In this document: piece by piece, positions 41,900-50,734 of the stretch
Layout of the letters: each line of letters starts with the position of its first letter
How positions within the stretch are numbered: the stretch's first letter is position 1
NCBI GenBank assembly: GCA_963761615.1
Contig: CAVXGU010000003.1
Coordinates: forward strand, 124,001-188,000
Source: CAVXGU01 sp963761615
GTDB lineage: Bacteria; Acidobacteriota; Vicinamibacteria; Vicinamibacterales; CAVVIG01
Reading direction: 5' to 3'
DNA length: 64,000 nt
Program-made: the position numbers and the translations under genes
Notes under the pieces: model-generated
Told to the model about the DNA's origin: nothing
What the model saw: the letters and a program-made list of their open reading frames with translations, nothing else
Databases searched by the model: none

Positions 41900-44800
41900 A
41901 TGAGAAGCATGTTGCCACGCACCCTTGCCCTCCTCCTCGCCTGCGCCCTCGTGGGCACGGCCGGACGGGCGCACGCTCAGGGCGTCACCACCGCGTCGAT
42001 GAACGGAGTCGTCAGGGACGCGCAGGGCGCGGTCGTTCCCGGCGCCACCGTCGAAGCCGTGCACGAGCCGTCGGGCACGACGTACGCGTCGGTCACTCAG
42101 GCCGACGGCCGCTTCGTCATCCCCGGCATGCGGGTCGGCGGGCCGTACCGCGTGACGGTCACGCTGAGCGGCTTCAGGCCCCAGACCAGGAACGGCATCA
42201 TGCTGACGCTCGGGGTGTCGGAGGATCTCGACTTCGCGCTGTCGGTCGCCAGCGTCGCCGAGACGGTGAACGTGGTGGCGGAGGCGCAGCCGATATTCAG
42301 CTCGTCCCGTACCGGCGCGGCCACGGCGGTCGACCGGTCCGAGATCGGGACGCTCCCGACGATCTCGGGGCGCATCAACGACCTGACGCGCCTGTCGCCC
42401 CAGTACAGCGGGTCGGGCACGTTCGTGGGCCAGGACAACCGGATGAACAACATCACGGTGGACGGCTCCTACTTCAACAACTCGTTCGGTCTGGCGGGCC
42501 AGCCCGGCGACCGCACCGGCGTGGCGCCGATTCCGCTCGAGGCGATCGAGCAATTCGAGGTCAGCGTCGCTCCCTACGACGTGCGGCAGGGGAACTTCGT
42601 GGGCGCCGGCATCAACACCGTGACCCGCAGCGGCACGAACCAATTCACCGGCTCGGTGTACCACCGCTTCCGTAACGATTCGTTCGTCGGCACGAAGGCG
42701 GCGGGGCAGAACTTCAACCCGGGCACGTTCGACACGACCGACACCGGCGAGTGGGCGGGCGGTCCGATCGTGAGGAACAAGCTCTTCTTCTTCGAGAGCT
42801 TCGAGAACCAGAAGGACACGAGGCCGTTGACGACGTATGTCGCCAATCCGGGCGGCGCGCCCGCCACGGGGAACACCACCCGGGTTCTCGCGTCGGATCT
42901 GGACGCGCTCAGCTCGTTCCTGCAGTCCCATTACAGCTACACGACGGGCCCCTATCAGGGGATCGACAAGAACACGCCGGGGAAGCCGTTCCTGGTGAAG
43001 GCCGACTTCAACCTCGACCCGTCGAACAAGATCGTGTTCCGCTACAACCAGCTCCTGTCTTCGACCGACGTCAATCTGTCGAGCTCCAGCTCGCTGGGAT
43101 TCGGCCGCCAGACGTTCAGCAACAACTTCCTCAATTTCCAGAACTCGAACTACACGATCCTCGAGAACATCCACTCCGGCATCGCCGAATGGAACTCGAC
43201 GCTCGGGAACGACATGGCGAACAGCCTGATCGCCGGTTACACCAAGCAGGACGAAAGCCGGGGTCAACTGGCCACGCTCTTCCCGTTCGTGGACATCCTC
43301 GAGAACGGCAACACCTACACGTCGTTCGGCTCCGAGCCGTTCACGCCGGACAACAAGCTCATCTACCACACGTTCCAGGCGCAGGACAGTTTCACCAGGT
43401 TCGGCGAGCAGCACTCGCTGACCTTCGGCGGCGCCCTCGAGAAGTACCACTCCGACAACTCGTTCTACCCGGGCATTCAGAGCGCGTACGTCTTCAATTC
43501 GCTCGCAGACTTCTACGCCGCGGCCGCCGGCCAGACGGTGAACCTCCGCCGGTTCCAGCTGCGGTACTCGAACATCCCCGGGCAGACGACGCCGCCGTTC
43601 CAGCAGCTGGACGTGTGGTACACGAGCCTGTACGGACAGGATGAATGGCGCCCCAGCGCGAACGTCACGGTGACCGGCGGCCTGCGCATGGACGTGGCGA
43701 ATTTCGGCAACAGCGGGTACGACAACCCGAACGTCGACCAGCTGACCTTCCGGTCTCAGCGCGGCGGCGCCATCCAGTTCAACACCGGCGCGCTGCCGAA
43801 GGCGACGCCGCTCTGGTCGCCGCGTGTCGGCCTCAACTGGGACGTCGGCGGCGACCAGAAGACTCAAATCCGCGGCGGCACGGGCGTCTTCACCGGGAAG
43901 CCGGCCTACGTCTGGATCTCGAACCAGATCGGCAACACCGGCATGCTGACCGGCTTCATCCAGGCGGACAACACGACCGCCTACCCCTTCAGCACGAATC
44001 CGAGCGCCTACCAGCCGGCGAACATCACCGGCGCGCCGGCGACGAGCGTCGACCTGGCGGTGACGCAGTCCGACTTCAAGTTCCCGCAGACGTGGCGCAC
44101 GAACATCGCCCTCGACCGCCAGCTCCCGCTGGGGTTCATCGGCACCGGCGAGTACATCTACAACCGCGACGTGAACGGCATGGCGTACTACAACGCCAAC
44201 CTGCCGGCCGCGCAGACCGCCTACACCGGCGTCGACCACCGGCCGCGCTGGACGTCGAACCGCATCAACAACGCCGCCGGCGACCAGATCACCGAGGCGA
44301 TCGTGCTCGCGAACCAGGGCGTCGGCCACTCGTGGATGCTGTCGTTCAGCGCGAGCAAGCCCGCCACGCACGGCTTCAGTCTCAAGGCGGGGTACAGCTA
44401 CGGTCGATCGGAGAACACGGTCGACCCTGGCTCGATCGCCGCCGGCTCCTGGACCAACAACCCGATCGTGACGGATCCGAACAATCCGCAGATCGGTCTG
44501 TCGTCGAACACGCCGGGACAGCGTTTCTTCCTCTCCACCTCGTACACGAAACAATACGTCCACCTCGGCGCGACGACGATCGCCGCGTTCTACGACCTGC
44601 ACACGAACGGCAACACCAGTTACGTCTTCTCGGGCGATGCCAACGGAGACGCGGCGACGAGCAACGATCTGATCTACATCCCGAAGGACACGTCGGACAT
44701 GAACTTCTCGACGCTCACGACGGGCGGCGTGACGTTCACGCCCGCCCAGCAGGCGCAGGCCTTCGAGGCCTACATCGAGCAGGACAAGTACCTGAGCAGC

Positions 44801-45160
44801 CACCGTGGCCAGTACGCCCAGCGCGGGGCGGTGTACCTGCCGATGGTCGGACGGGTCGACCTGAGCCTCATGCAGGACGTCTTTCACAACGTGGGCGGCG
44901 CGCGCCAGTCGGGTCAGATCCGGCTGGACATCACCAACTTCGGCAATCTGCTCAACAGCAACTGGGGCGTGGGCCGGCGCATCATCCAGAACCGGATCCT
45001 GACCAACCCGAAGGTGGACGCGAACGGCGCGCTGACCTACAACCTGGCGACGGTGAGCACGGCGTCCGGGCCCTCGCTGATCGGCAAGACGTTCCAGACG
45101 ACCGCCGGCACGAGCGATGTCTACGTGCTGATGTTGAGCTTCCGCTACTCGTTCAACTGA
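41900..45160 (+). CDS. TonB-dependent receptor with carboxypeptidase-regulatory N-domain (Oar-like)
   Basis: The 1086-residue protein has a signal peptide (residues 1-26) and a CarboxypepD_reg-like domain at about 30-115 (GVVRDAQGAVVPGATVEAV, ADGRFVIPGMRVGGPYRV). A plug domain lies near 125-240 (ITVDGSYFNNSFGLAGQPGD, INTVTRSGTNQFTGSVYHRF). The long beta-barrel that follows ends VLMLSFRYSFN. Such Oar-like receptors are greatly expanded in Acidobacteriota and take up large substrates such as oligosaccharides or export signals; the substrate is unknown. ATG 41900 follows AAGGAGAAGTCG. A terminator follows the stop. Confidence 0.93.
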   Translation: MRSMLPRTLALLLACALVGTAGRAHAQGVTTASMNGVVRDAQGAVVPGATVEAVHEPSGTTYASVTQADGRFVIPGMRVGGPYRVTVTLSGFRPQTRNGIMLTLGVSEDLDFALSVASVAETVNVVAEAQPIFSSSRTGAATAVDRSEIGTLPTISGRINDLTRLSPQYSGSGTFVGQDNRMNNITVDGSYFNNSFGLAGQPGDRTGVAPIPLEAIEQFEVSVAPYDVRQGNFVGAGINTVTRSGTNQFTGSVYHRFRNDSFVGTKAAGQNFNPGTFDTTDTGEWAGGPIVRNKLFFFESFENQKDTRPLTTYVANPGGAPATGNTTRVLASDLDALSSFLQSHYSYTTGPYQGIDKNTPGKPFLVKADFNLDPSNKIVFRYNQLLSSTDVNLSSSSSLGFGRQTFSNNFLNFQNSNYTILENIHSGIAEWNSTLGNDMANSLIAGYTKQDESRGQLATLFPFVDILENGNTYTSFGSEPFTPDNKLIYHTFQAQDSFTRFGEQHSLTFGGALEKYHSDNSFYPGIQSAYVFNSLADFYAAAAGQTVNLRRFQLRYSNIPGQTTPPFQQLDVWYTSLYGQDEWRPSANVTVTGGLRMDVANFGNSGYDNPNVDQLTFRSQRGGAIQFNTGALPKATPLWSPRVGLNWDVGGDQKTQIRGGTGVFTGKPAYVWISNQIGNTGMLTGFIQADNTTAYPFSTNPSAYQPANITGAPATSVDLAVTQSDFKFPQTWRTNIALDRQLPLGFIGTGEYIYNRDVNGMAYYNANLPAAQTAYTGVDHRPRWTSNRINNAAGDQITEAIVLANQGVGHSWMLSFSASKPATHGFSLKAGYSYGRSENTVDPGSIAAGSWTNNPIVTDPNNPQIGLSSNTPGQRFFLSTSYTKQYVHLGATTIAAFYDLHTNGNTSYVFSGDANGDAATSNDLIYIPKDTSDMNFSTLTTGGVTFTPAQQAQAFEAYIEQDKYLSSHRGQYAQRGAVYLPMVGRVDLSLMQDVFHNVGGARQSGQIRLDITNFGNLLNSNWGVGRRIIQNRILTNPKVDANGALTYNLATVSTASGPSLIGKTFQTTAGTSDVYVLMLSFRYSFN

Positions 45161-45212
45161 CGCAGGCTCTGGGCGCCGGCTCAGGACTCCGGGCTTCAGG
45201 CACTGCCGCAAT

Positions 45213-45245
45213 GGCCGCTGGTCTCCGGACCGGCGGCCGTTCTTC
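45213..45245 (+). terminator. Intrinsic terminator of the TonB-dependent receptor gene
   Basis: GGCCGCTGGTC pairs with GACCGGCGGCC (11 bp with one T-G pair) around a 4-nt loop, followed by GTTCTTCC. It lies 52 nt after the receptor stop, in the gap before a convergent gene. Confidence 0.6.
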
Positions 45246-45372
45246 CTCGACGTTCCGTACTGCGGCTGCGCGGCTGGAATCGTCGACTCGATCTCGCCGA
45301 CGGCCCCGTTGGAGCCGCCCGCCGAAGGTCGCGTGGCCCAGGACGCCCACGTCACCAGTACCCGCGTGTGGC

Positions 45373-45879
45373 TCACCGGACCTGCGCGACCCCGACCACG
45401 TAGTTCTTCCCGTAGTGCCTGGCGCAGCGGGGACAGGTCGTGTAGAAGAAGTACGTCTTCTCCGGGGTTCTTCCCTTCTCCCGGACGTAGCGCTCCATCT
45501 CGGCGCACCACTTCCGCGCGTCGGAGAAGGGGCCCTCGAACACCTTGGTCACGAAGTCGCCGCTCAGGTGGACCATGTCGGCACCCGGGACGTCGGCGGT
45601 CACCGCGAACAGATGCTCCGCGTGCCACGACGAGTCGTCATGGCTCAGGACGAGGAAGGCGCCGTCCGCCGCGTGGGCGTCACGGATGGCGTTCCAGGTC
45701 TGTGCGAAGACCGACCGCATGTTCAGGGGCACGTGGAACAGGCCGACCGTCGATGCACGAACGAACGGCTTGCGGTCGAAGTGGAGCTCCTGATTGTCCC
45801 AGGGGCCGGGATTGAAGCGCGGGCAGCAGTTGGTCTCGTTGTCGGAAGCGTCGAACGCCGGGAGCTGGTTGGTGAGCAT
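45373..45879 (-). CDS. Conserved protein of unknown function with C-terminal CPRC motif
   Basis: The 168-residue soluble protein opens MLTNQLPAFDASDNETNCCPRFN, with a Cys-Cys pair near residue 18. It ends TYFFYTTCPRCARHYGKNYVVGVAQVR with a C-x-x-C that could bind metal or be redox-active. I recognise it as a conserved protein family without known function. It begins 8 nt after the stop of the FAD oxidoreductase gene, so the two are co-transcribed. Confidence 0.75.
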   Translation of the reverse strand: MLTNQLPAFDASDNETNCCPRFNPGPWDNQELHFDRKPFVRASTVGLFHVPLNMRSVFAQTWNAIRDAHAADGAFLVLSHDDSSWHAEHLFAVTADVPGADMVHLSGDFVTKVFEGPFSDARKWCAEMERYVREKGRTPEKTYFFYTTCPRCARHYGKNYVVGVAQVR

Positions 45880-45887
45880 GGCGCGCC

Positions 45888-47370
45888 TCACGCGGTCCGG
45901 CGCGGCGGAGGACTGAACGGACGGTCCATGGCCGCGCAGATGATCTCCATGACGTGCCGGCCGGACATCGTCGCGATGGGGACGCCGCCTCCGGGCTCGA
46001 CCCACTGGCCGGCCATGTAGAACCCGTCGAGCCCCGGCAGCCGTTTCGGCACGTGTGTGAACACGTTGGAATCCGGCATCCAGCCCTCGAACGCGCCGCG
46101 CCAGGACCGGGCGTTGCGCCAGAAGGTGAGCGGCGTCGCCACGTCGGTCATCTGCACGTTCGCTTTCACGCCCGGCAGGTGGCGATCGATGGCGTCGAGG
46201 ATGCGCCCCGCGGCGAGATCCTTTTCCTGCTGGTACTGCACGCCCCGCGTGGCCCACCAGTCGTAGTCGGTGGACAGCATCGCCTGGATCACCGTGTGCC
46301 CCTCGGGGGCGAATGCCGGGTCCTCGTTGTAGATCCGCAGGTAGAGGTGGTCGTGGCTGAAGCCGCCGATCACGAACGGCTCCACCCCGTCGACCAGCAG
46401 CGTGGACGGCTGATCGTCGAACGTGCGGGCCACGCCGAAGCTGGCGAGGACGATCGGCTGGAACATCCGCCACTCGCTCGTGCGGGCCTTCCACTCGGCC
46501 GCGCCGTACCGGCCCGCGAGCAGGCGGAACACGGTCTCCGGTCCGCTCGCCGTCGAGATGACGACGTCGGCGGGGATCATGGTGCCGTCGGTCAGCCGCA
46601 CGCCGGTGGCCCGGTCGTTCGACACCAGGACCTCCTCGACGGTCGTGTTCAGGACGGCGCGTCCGCCCAGCGCCTCGTAGTGGTTGATGAGCGCGTCGCG
46701 GAAGCGCGCCGTGCCGCCCTGCGGGCGCGACAGCCAGCCGCGCGACAGGTAGCCCAGCACCATCAGCAGGAACAGCGTGGGCGTTTCCGGCGCCATGAGC
46801 CGACGCAGCAGCGAGCGGAGCTGCGGGTTCTTGATGTGCTCGTCCACCCAGACGCCGTGCGGCTGTCGGAAGTGGAGAAGGGGGCCCGCGTCGTGGTGGA
46901 GCCGCCAGAGGTCGAGGAACCGGTCGCGCACGCTCGCAACCTCCGGCGCGTGTTCGATGGGAGGCGTCAGAATCGACCATGCGCCCGGCCCCGTCGACGA
47001 GCCGGGTGATCTCGTCCGCGTCCTCGGGCGCTACGGCCAGCATGGCGTCTGCGGTCGCCTGCAGGTCGCGGTTGACGCTCACCTGCCAGTGGTCGCGCGC
47101 GTGGCGGTATGTCAAGAACTCCTCGAGAGGTCGGAGGCCGACGCCCGGCAGGATCCCGAGCTCTTCGTAGATGCGGAGAAACGGGCCGCCCGTCAGCCAG
47201 TGGATGCAGCCGTCCACGAGATAGGGACCCCGGTGCCATGCCGTGCACACGCCGCCGAGGGCAAGGTTGTGCTCGATGATCGTCACATCGAAGCCGTTGT
47301 TGCGCGCGTAGCAGCCGGCCGACAGTCCGGCCAGCCCCCCGCCGATGATGACGAGCCGTGGAGAGGTCAT
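45888..47370 (-). CDS. FAD-dependent phytoene-dehydrogenase-like oxidoreductase, frame broken once
   Basis: The protein is 493 residues after removing one base at 46970-46974. The dinucleotide-binding motif RLVIIGGGLAGLSAGCYARNNG is at the N-terminus with ALGGVCTAWHRGPYLVDGCIHWL, typical of CrtI/carotenoid-isomerase-like enzymes. After the break LTPPIEHAPEVASVRDRFLDLW leads to VVISTASGPETVFRLL and LPGLDGFYMAGQWVEPGGGVP, the C-terminal FAD-contact segment. The substrate is unknown and no carotenoid genes are near. The break lies at GATTC, where GATC would restore the frame. Confidence 0.85.
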
Positions 47371-47472
47371 GCGCCAACGAGAAGCAAACGACATACCCCG
47401 CCATGCTCCGTCCCCGTCGGGTCGGCGCCGCGCCGCCGCTGCCGGGCGGCCGACGCTCTTCGCGCGGTCGTG

Positions 47473-47563
47473 ACGGAATTCCGTGACGGCCGCGGTCGAG
47501 ATCGCCGGAAGTCGGCCGGTTTCGCGGCTCCGTCACAGGTGTAACGCCGAACGGTTCTTGCTT
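47473..47563 (+). promoter_or_regulatory. Palindrome CGGAATTCCG plus conserved 20-mer with sigma-54-like -12 element (copy 1)
   Basis: ACGGAATTCCGT (perfect palindrome) is followed 71 bp downstream by ACGCCGAACGGTTCTTGCTT at 47544-47563. The 20-mer recurs without change at 49833-49852, again about 70 bp after CGGAATTCCG. TTGCTT fits a sigma-54 -12 box, but the expected -24 GG reads CG, so the sigma factor is uncertain. It precedes the 47612 gene by about 50 nt. Confidence 0.55.
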
Positions 47564-47611
47564 CGCACCCAGGGCGTCGCCCGTTTGGCGGCAGTTCAGA
47601 AAGGGGAAGCG

Positions 47612-47851
47612 ATGGTGTTCAGTCGAAGCGTCAACGATCACGGACACGTGCACCGGCTCGTCGTCACCCGCGACCTCCAGGGGTGGGAGGTGCGGGAGGA
47701 GCAGGACGCCGTCGTGCTGCGGCGCGCGCGGCGCCGGGACTGGCACCGCGTCGAGAGCGACGTCGAGCTCTTCGAAATCGCGGCGTTCGATCGAGCCGAA
47801 CCGGTGGGAGGTCCGTCGTGCAGGCACGACAGTCGGCCGAAGACCTGCTGA
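47612..47851 (+). CDS. Small hypothetical protein upstream of the pyruvate-kinase-like gene
   Basis: The 79-residue protein starts MVFSRSVNDHGHVHRLVVTRDLQ, is highly charged and contains WEVREEQDAVVLRRARRRDWHRVE. No domain is recognised. It has a good ribosome site (AGGGGAAGCG before ATG) and overlaps the next gene by 34 nt, so the two are likely made together. It stands directly after the conserved promoter-like element. Confidence 0.65.
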   Translation: MVFSRSVNDHGHVHRLVVTRDLQGWEVREEQDAVVLRRARRRDWHRVESDVELFEIAAFDRAEPVGGPSCRHDSRPKTC

Positions 47852-49725
47852 CGCTCATCGACCAGGTCGAGGCCATCCGCACGGACATGCTCCGGCTGGT
47901 CGACGACTCGGCCGATCTGCTGCGCGGCGTCCATCCGCAGCACCGCGCGAGCGCGACCAACCTGCTCCACTATCTCGCGCTGCGCGGTCGCGACCTGCGT
48001 CCCCTTCAGCTGCGGCTGGCCGCGGCCGGCCTCTCCTCCCTCGGCCGCGCCGAGTCCCACGTGCTGACCGCCGTCGAGACGGTGCTCGCCGTTCTGCGGC
48101 GGCTCGCCGGTCAGCCGGCGTCGGCCGACGACTCCGCGACCGACCGCATCGACATGGCCGAGGGCCAGCGTCTGCTCGCCGCCCACACGGAGGCCGTTCT
48201 CGGGTCTCACCCGGCACGGGATGTCGCCATCATGGTGACGATGCCGAGCGAAGCGGCCGGCGACTACACGCTGGTCCGCGACCTGCTGCAGGCGGGGATG
48301 GATTCGGTGCGAATCAACTGCGCCCACGACACGCCCGAGGAGTGGGGGCGGATGATCGAGCACGTCCGGCGCGCGACGGAGCGCCACGGCCAGACGTGCC
48401 GGATCATGATGGATCTGGCCGGCCCGAAAATCAGGACCGGTTCGCTCGAGGCCGGCCCGAAGGTGGTGAAGTTTCGCCCCCGGCGTGACGCGCGCGGCGT
48501 CGTCGTGGAGCCTGCGCGCGTCTGGCTCTTCGCCGCGGAACGTCCGCACCCTGCGCCGATGCCCGCGGATGCGTCCCTTCCGGTGTCCGGGGACTGGTTG
48601 CAGGCCGTCGCGCCGGGAGAGATGGTCCGCTTCGTCGACTGCCGGGGATCGTCACGGGCGCTGCGCGTGGTCGCGGCGGACACCGACGGATGCTGGGTCG
48701 AGTCGCGCAAGACCTGCTACGTGGAGACGGGCACGGTGCTCGACGCCGCCAGCGACGGCCGGCCGGATCGTGAGGGCCCGGCGCGACAGACGCGTGTCGG
48801 GGACCTGCCTTCGCTCGAACAGCCGCTCTCGCTCGCACTCGGCGACGATCTGATCGTCACCCGGTCCGCAGTCGCCGGCCGCCGGGCGATCGTCGACGAG
48901 CACGGACACGTGCTGATGCCGGCGACGATCGGCTGTACGGCCGACGAGGTGTTCGACGACGTGAGGCCCGGCGATCGGATCCTGTTCGACGACGGCAAGA
49001 TCGGTGGCGTCGTGCAGCGGCGCGAACCGGATCGCCTGCGCGTCCGCATCACCCGCGCCAGGGCGCGCGGCTGCCGGCTGGCGGCGGAGAAGGGCATCAA
49101 CCTGCCGGACACGGCGCTGCGGCTGCCGGCCCTCACCGGCAAGGACAGGGACGACCTGCAGTTCGTCAGCCGCCACGCCGACATGGTCGCCCTGTCCTTC
49201 GTCAACTCCGCCGAGGACGTCCGCGAGCTGCGAGCCCTGCTGGCGCCTCTCGGCGACGCCCAGCCGGCCATCGTCCTCAAGATCGAGACCAGGCGCGGAT
49301 TCGAAAACCTGCCCGCGATGCTGCTCGAGGCGATGAAGGCGCCGCGGTGCGCTGTGATGATCGCCAGGGGCGATCTCGCCGTCGAGTGCGGGTTCGAGCG
49401 CATGGCCGAGGTGCAGGAGGAGATCCTGTGGCTGTGCGAGGCGGCGCACGTGCCGGTGATCTGGGCGACGCAGGTGCTCGAGACGCTCGCCAAGGAGGGC
49501 ATGCCTTCCCGTGCGGAGGTGACCGACGCGGCGATGGCCCACCGGGCCGAGTGCGTGATGCTCAACAAGGGCCCGTACGTCGTGCAGGCGGTGAAAGTGC
49601 TGGACGACATCCTGCGCCGTATGCACGGACACCAGGCGAAGAAGCGGTCGATGCTCCGGGAGCTGCACCTGGTGTCGAGCTTCAGGCGGTCCCGCGCCTC
49701 CAGGGGAGCGCCCGCGACCCCGTAG
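47818..49725 (+). CDS. Divergent pyruvate-kinase-like protein with N-terminal helical extension
   Basis: The protein has 635 residues. The first 135 are helical with no recognised domain (RQSAEDLLTLIDQVEAIRTD). Then comes a pyruvate-kinase barrel: VAIMVTMPSEAAGDY (in place of T-L-G-P), DSVRINCAHDTPEEWGRM (the usual F-R-L-N-x-S-H-G with Ser replaced by Ala), IMMDLAGPKIRTG, AEKGINLPDTALRLPALTGKD, VMIARGDLAVECGFERM and PVIWATQVLETLAKEGMPSRAEVTDA. The B domain is enlarged and the C-terminal allosteric domain is missing. The fold is clear, the activity is not. GTG 47818 is chosen as the first start before the conserved helix. Confidence 0.82.
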   Translation: MQARQSAEDLLTLIDQVEAIRTDMLRLVDDSADLLRGVHPQHRASATNLLHYLALRGRDLRPLQLRLAAAGLSSLGRAESHVLTAVETVLAVLRRLAGQPASADDSATDRIDMAEGQRLLAAHTEAVLGSHPARDVAIMVTMPSEAAGDYTLVRDLLQAGMDSVRINCAHDTPEEWGRMIEHVRRATERHGQTCRIMMDLAGPKIRTGSLEAGPKVVKFRPRRDARGVVVEPARVWLFAAERPHPAPMPADASLPVSGDWLQAVAPGEMVRFVDCRGSSRALRVVAADTDGCWVESRKTCYVETGTVLDAASDGRPDREGPARQTRVGDLPSLEQPLSLALGDDLIVTRSAVAGRRAIVDEHGHVLMPATIGCTADEVFDDVRPGDRILFDDGKIGGVVQRREPDRLRVRITRARARGCRLAAEKGINLPDTALRLPALTGKDRDDLQFVSRHADMVALSFVNSAEDVRELRALLAPLGDAQPAIVLKIETRRGFENLPAMLLEAMKAPRCAVMIARGDLAVECGFERMAEVQEEILWLCEAAHVPVIWATQVLETLAKEGMPSRAEVTDAAMAHRAECVMLNKGPYVVQAVKVLDDILRRMHGHQAKKRSMLRELHLVSSFRRSRASRGAPATP

Positions 49726-49763
49726 CGGATGCCGCCTCGTCGACGGTCTCCGGGCCGTACTGT

Positions 49764-49852
49764 CGGAATTCCGCAAGAGCCAGGAGCCGCCGTGCTGAAA
49801 ATGGCGGCTTTCTTCGCGTGTCACGGCCTGCCACGCCGAACGGTTCTTGCTT
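49764..49852 (+). promoter_or_regulatory. Palindrome CGGAATTCCG plus conserved 20-mer with sigma-54-like -12 element (copy 2)
   Basis: CGGAATTCCG at 49763-49772 is followed 69 bp later by the 20-mer ACGCCGAACGGTTCTTGCTT at 49833-49852, identical to copy 1. It lies between the pyruvate-kinase-like stop and the cytochrome c gene, 104 nt before its ATG. Confidence 0.55.
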
Positions 49853-49955
49853 GTCACCAGACGTTGCCCGGCCGGCGCCGTCAGCCGCACGGGCGAGAGG
49901 GGGTTCGGTTTCCGGCGGCTCCGGACTGCGGCCGGGCCGCCGCGGGAGGGTAGCC

Positions 49956-50366
49956 ATGGGCGATTGCATTCTTCGTCGTGCCGCGGCGTGCGGCGTGTTC
50001 GTCGGTCTCGTGTGCCTGCCTGCAGTAGCGACCGCCCAGGCGGCCCCGCCGGAGAGCGGGCAGGAGCTGTTTCACATGTACTGCGAGGTCTGCCACGGGG
50101 CGGGCGCGAAAGGAGACGGACCGGTGGCGTCGCTGCTGAAGACTCCGCCGGCCGACCTGACCGGGATCGCGGCGCGCGGCAATGGCACGTTCGACGCCGA
50201 GATGATCAAGCGGGTCATCGATGGACGCAACCCGGTGAAGGGCCATGGTGGCGGGGACATGCCGGTCTGGGGCGATGCGTTCGCGAGGACGCACGATGCG
50301 ACGCCGAGCGCCGAGAAGATCGACCTTCTGGTCGGGTACCTCAAGTCGATCCAGGCGAAGCCGTAG
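49956..50366 (+). CDS. Periplasmic c-type cytochrome, single haem
   Basis: The 136-residue protein has a signal peptide (residues 1-28), a haem-binding CEVCH (Cys43, Cys46, His47) with MYCEVCHGAGAKGDGPVAS, and a probable axial Met102 in GGDMPVWGDAF. This is the class I cytochrome c fold (Cytochrome_CBB3-like). It is likely a small periplasmic electron carrier. The ribosome site GGGAGGG precedes ATG 49956. Its upstream region shares the palindrome and 20-mer with the pyruvate-kinase-like operon. Confidence 0.92.
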   Translation: MGDCILRRAAACGVFVGLVCLPAVATAQAAPPESGQELFHMYCEVCHGAGAKGDGPVASLLKTPPADLTGIAARGNGTFDAEMIKRVIDGRNPVKGHGGGDMPVWGDAFARTHDATPSAEKIDLLVGYLKSIQAKP

Positions 50367-50390
50367 CACGGAGCCGGCGTCGGCGGGCGG

Positions 50391-50415
50391 GCCGGCCGGG
50401 CTGAGCCCAGCCGGC
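50391..50415. terminator. Hairpin between convergent genes
   Basis: GCCGGCCGGGC and GCCCAGCCGGC form a 10-bp stem with one mismatch around TGA in the gap between the cytochrome stop (50366) and the MoaD-like stop (50438). No T tract is present, so it may act as a bidirectional or rho-assisted terminator. Confidence 0.4.
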
Positions 50416-50437
50416 ACGACCCACCCGTCGCGGGTCG

Positions 50438-50734
50438 CTAGCCTCCGGCCAGCGCGCCCACAATGAGGAAGGGTTCATCGCCGCGGGCGACGGCGTCCGG
50501 CAGGCACGCGTCCGGCGGCTCGTGGGAGAAGTCCTCCTGACAGGCGAAGAATCGCATGAACGGCCGCCGCACGTGCGTGACCTGATCGCGAATCGTGCCC
50601 TGCAGCACCGGATAGCGGGCTTCGAGCGCGTCGAGGACCGAGCGCAGGGTCGCGTCGCCCGGTACCTCGACGGTCACGTCTCCAGGCACCTCCGCCAGCT
50701 TCCGCAGGTGCGCCGGAAGCTCGATCCGGATCAC
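50438..50734 (-). CDS. MoaD/ThiS-family ubiquitin-like sulphur-carrier protein
   Basis: The 98-residue protein has the beta-grasp opening VIRIELPAHLRKLAEVPGDV, the LRSVLDALEARYPVL helix and a C-terminal Gly-Gly (VGALAGG, then stop), the residue pair that is adenylated and thiocarboxylated in this family. It is somewhat longer than MoaD (about 80). GTG 50734 overlaps the stop of the BNR-repeat gene as GTGA. No MoaE, MoeB or ThiG is near, so the sulphur acceptor is unknown. Confidence 0.85.
   Translation of the reverse strand: MIRIELPAHLRKLAEVPGDVTVEVPGDATLRSVLDALEARYPVLQGTIRDQVTHVRRPFMRFFACQEDFSHEPPDACLPDAVARGDEPFLIVGALAGG

Noticed and set aside
41780..45628. Very long minus-strand open frame opposite the TonB-dependent receptor
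   Set aside because: It is an antisense frame kept open by high GC3. The plus strand encodes a complete receptor with signal peptide, plug and barrel, and the minus frame shows no domain and extreme Arg/Val/Glu bias.
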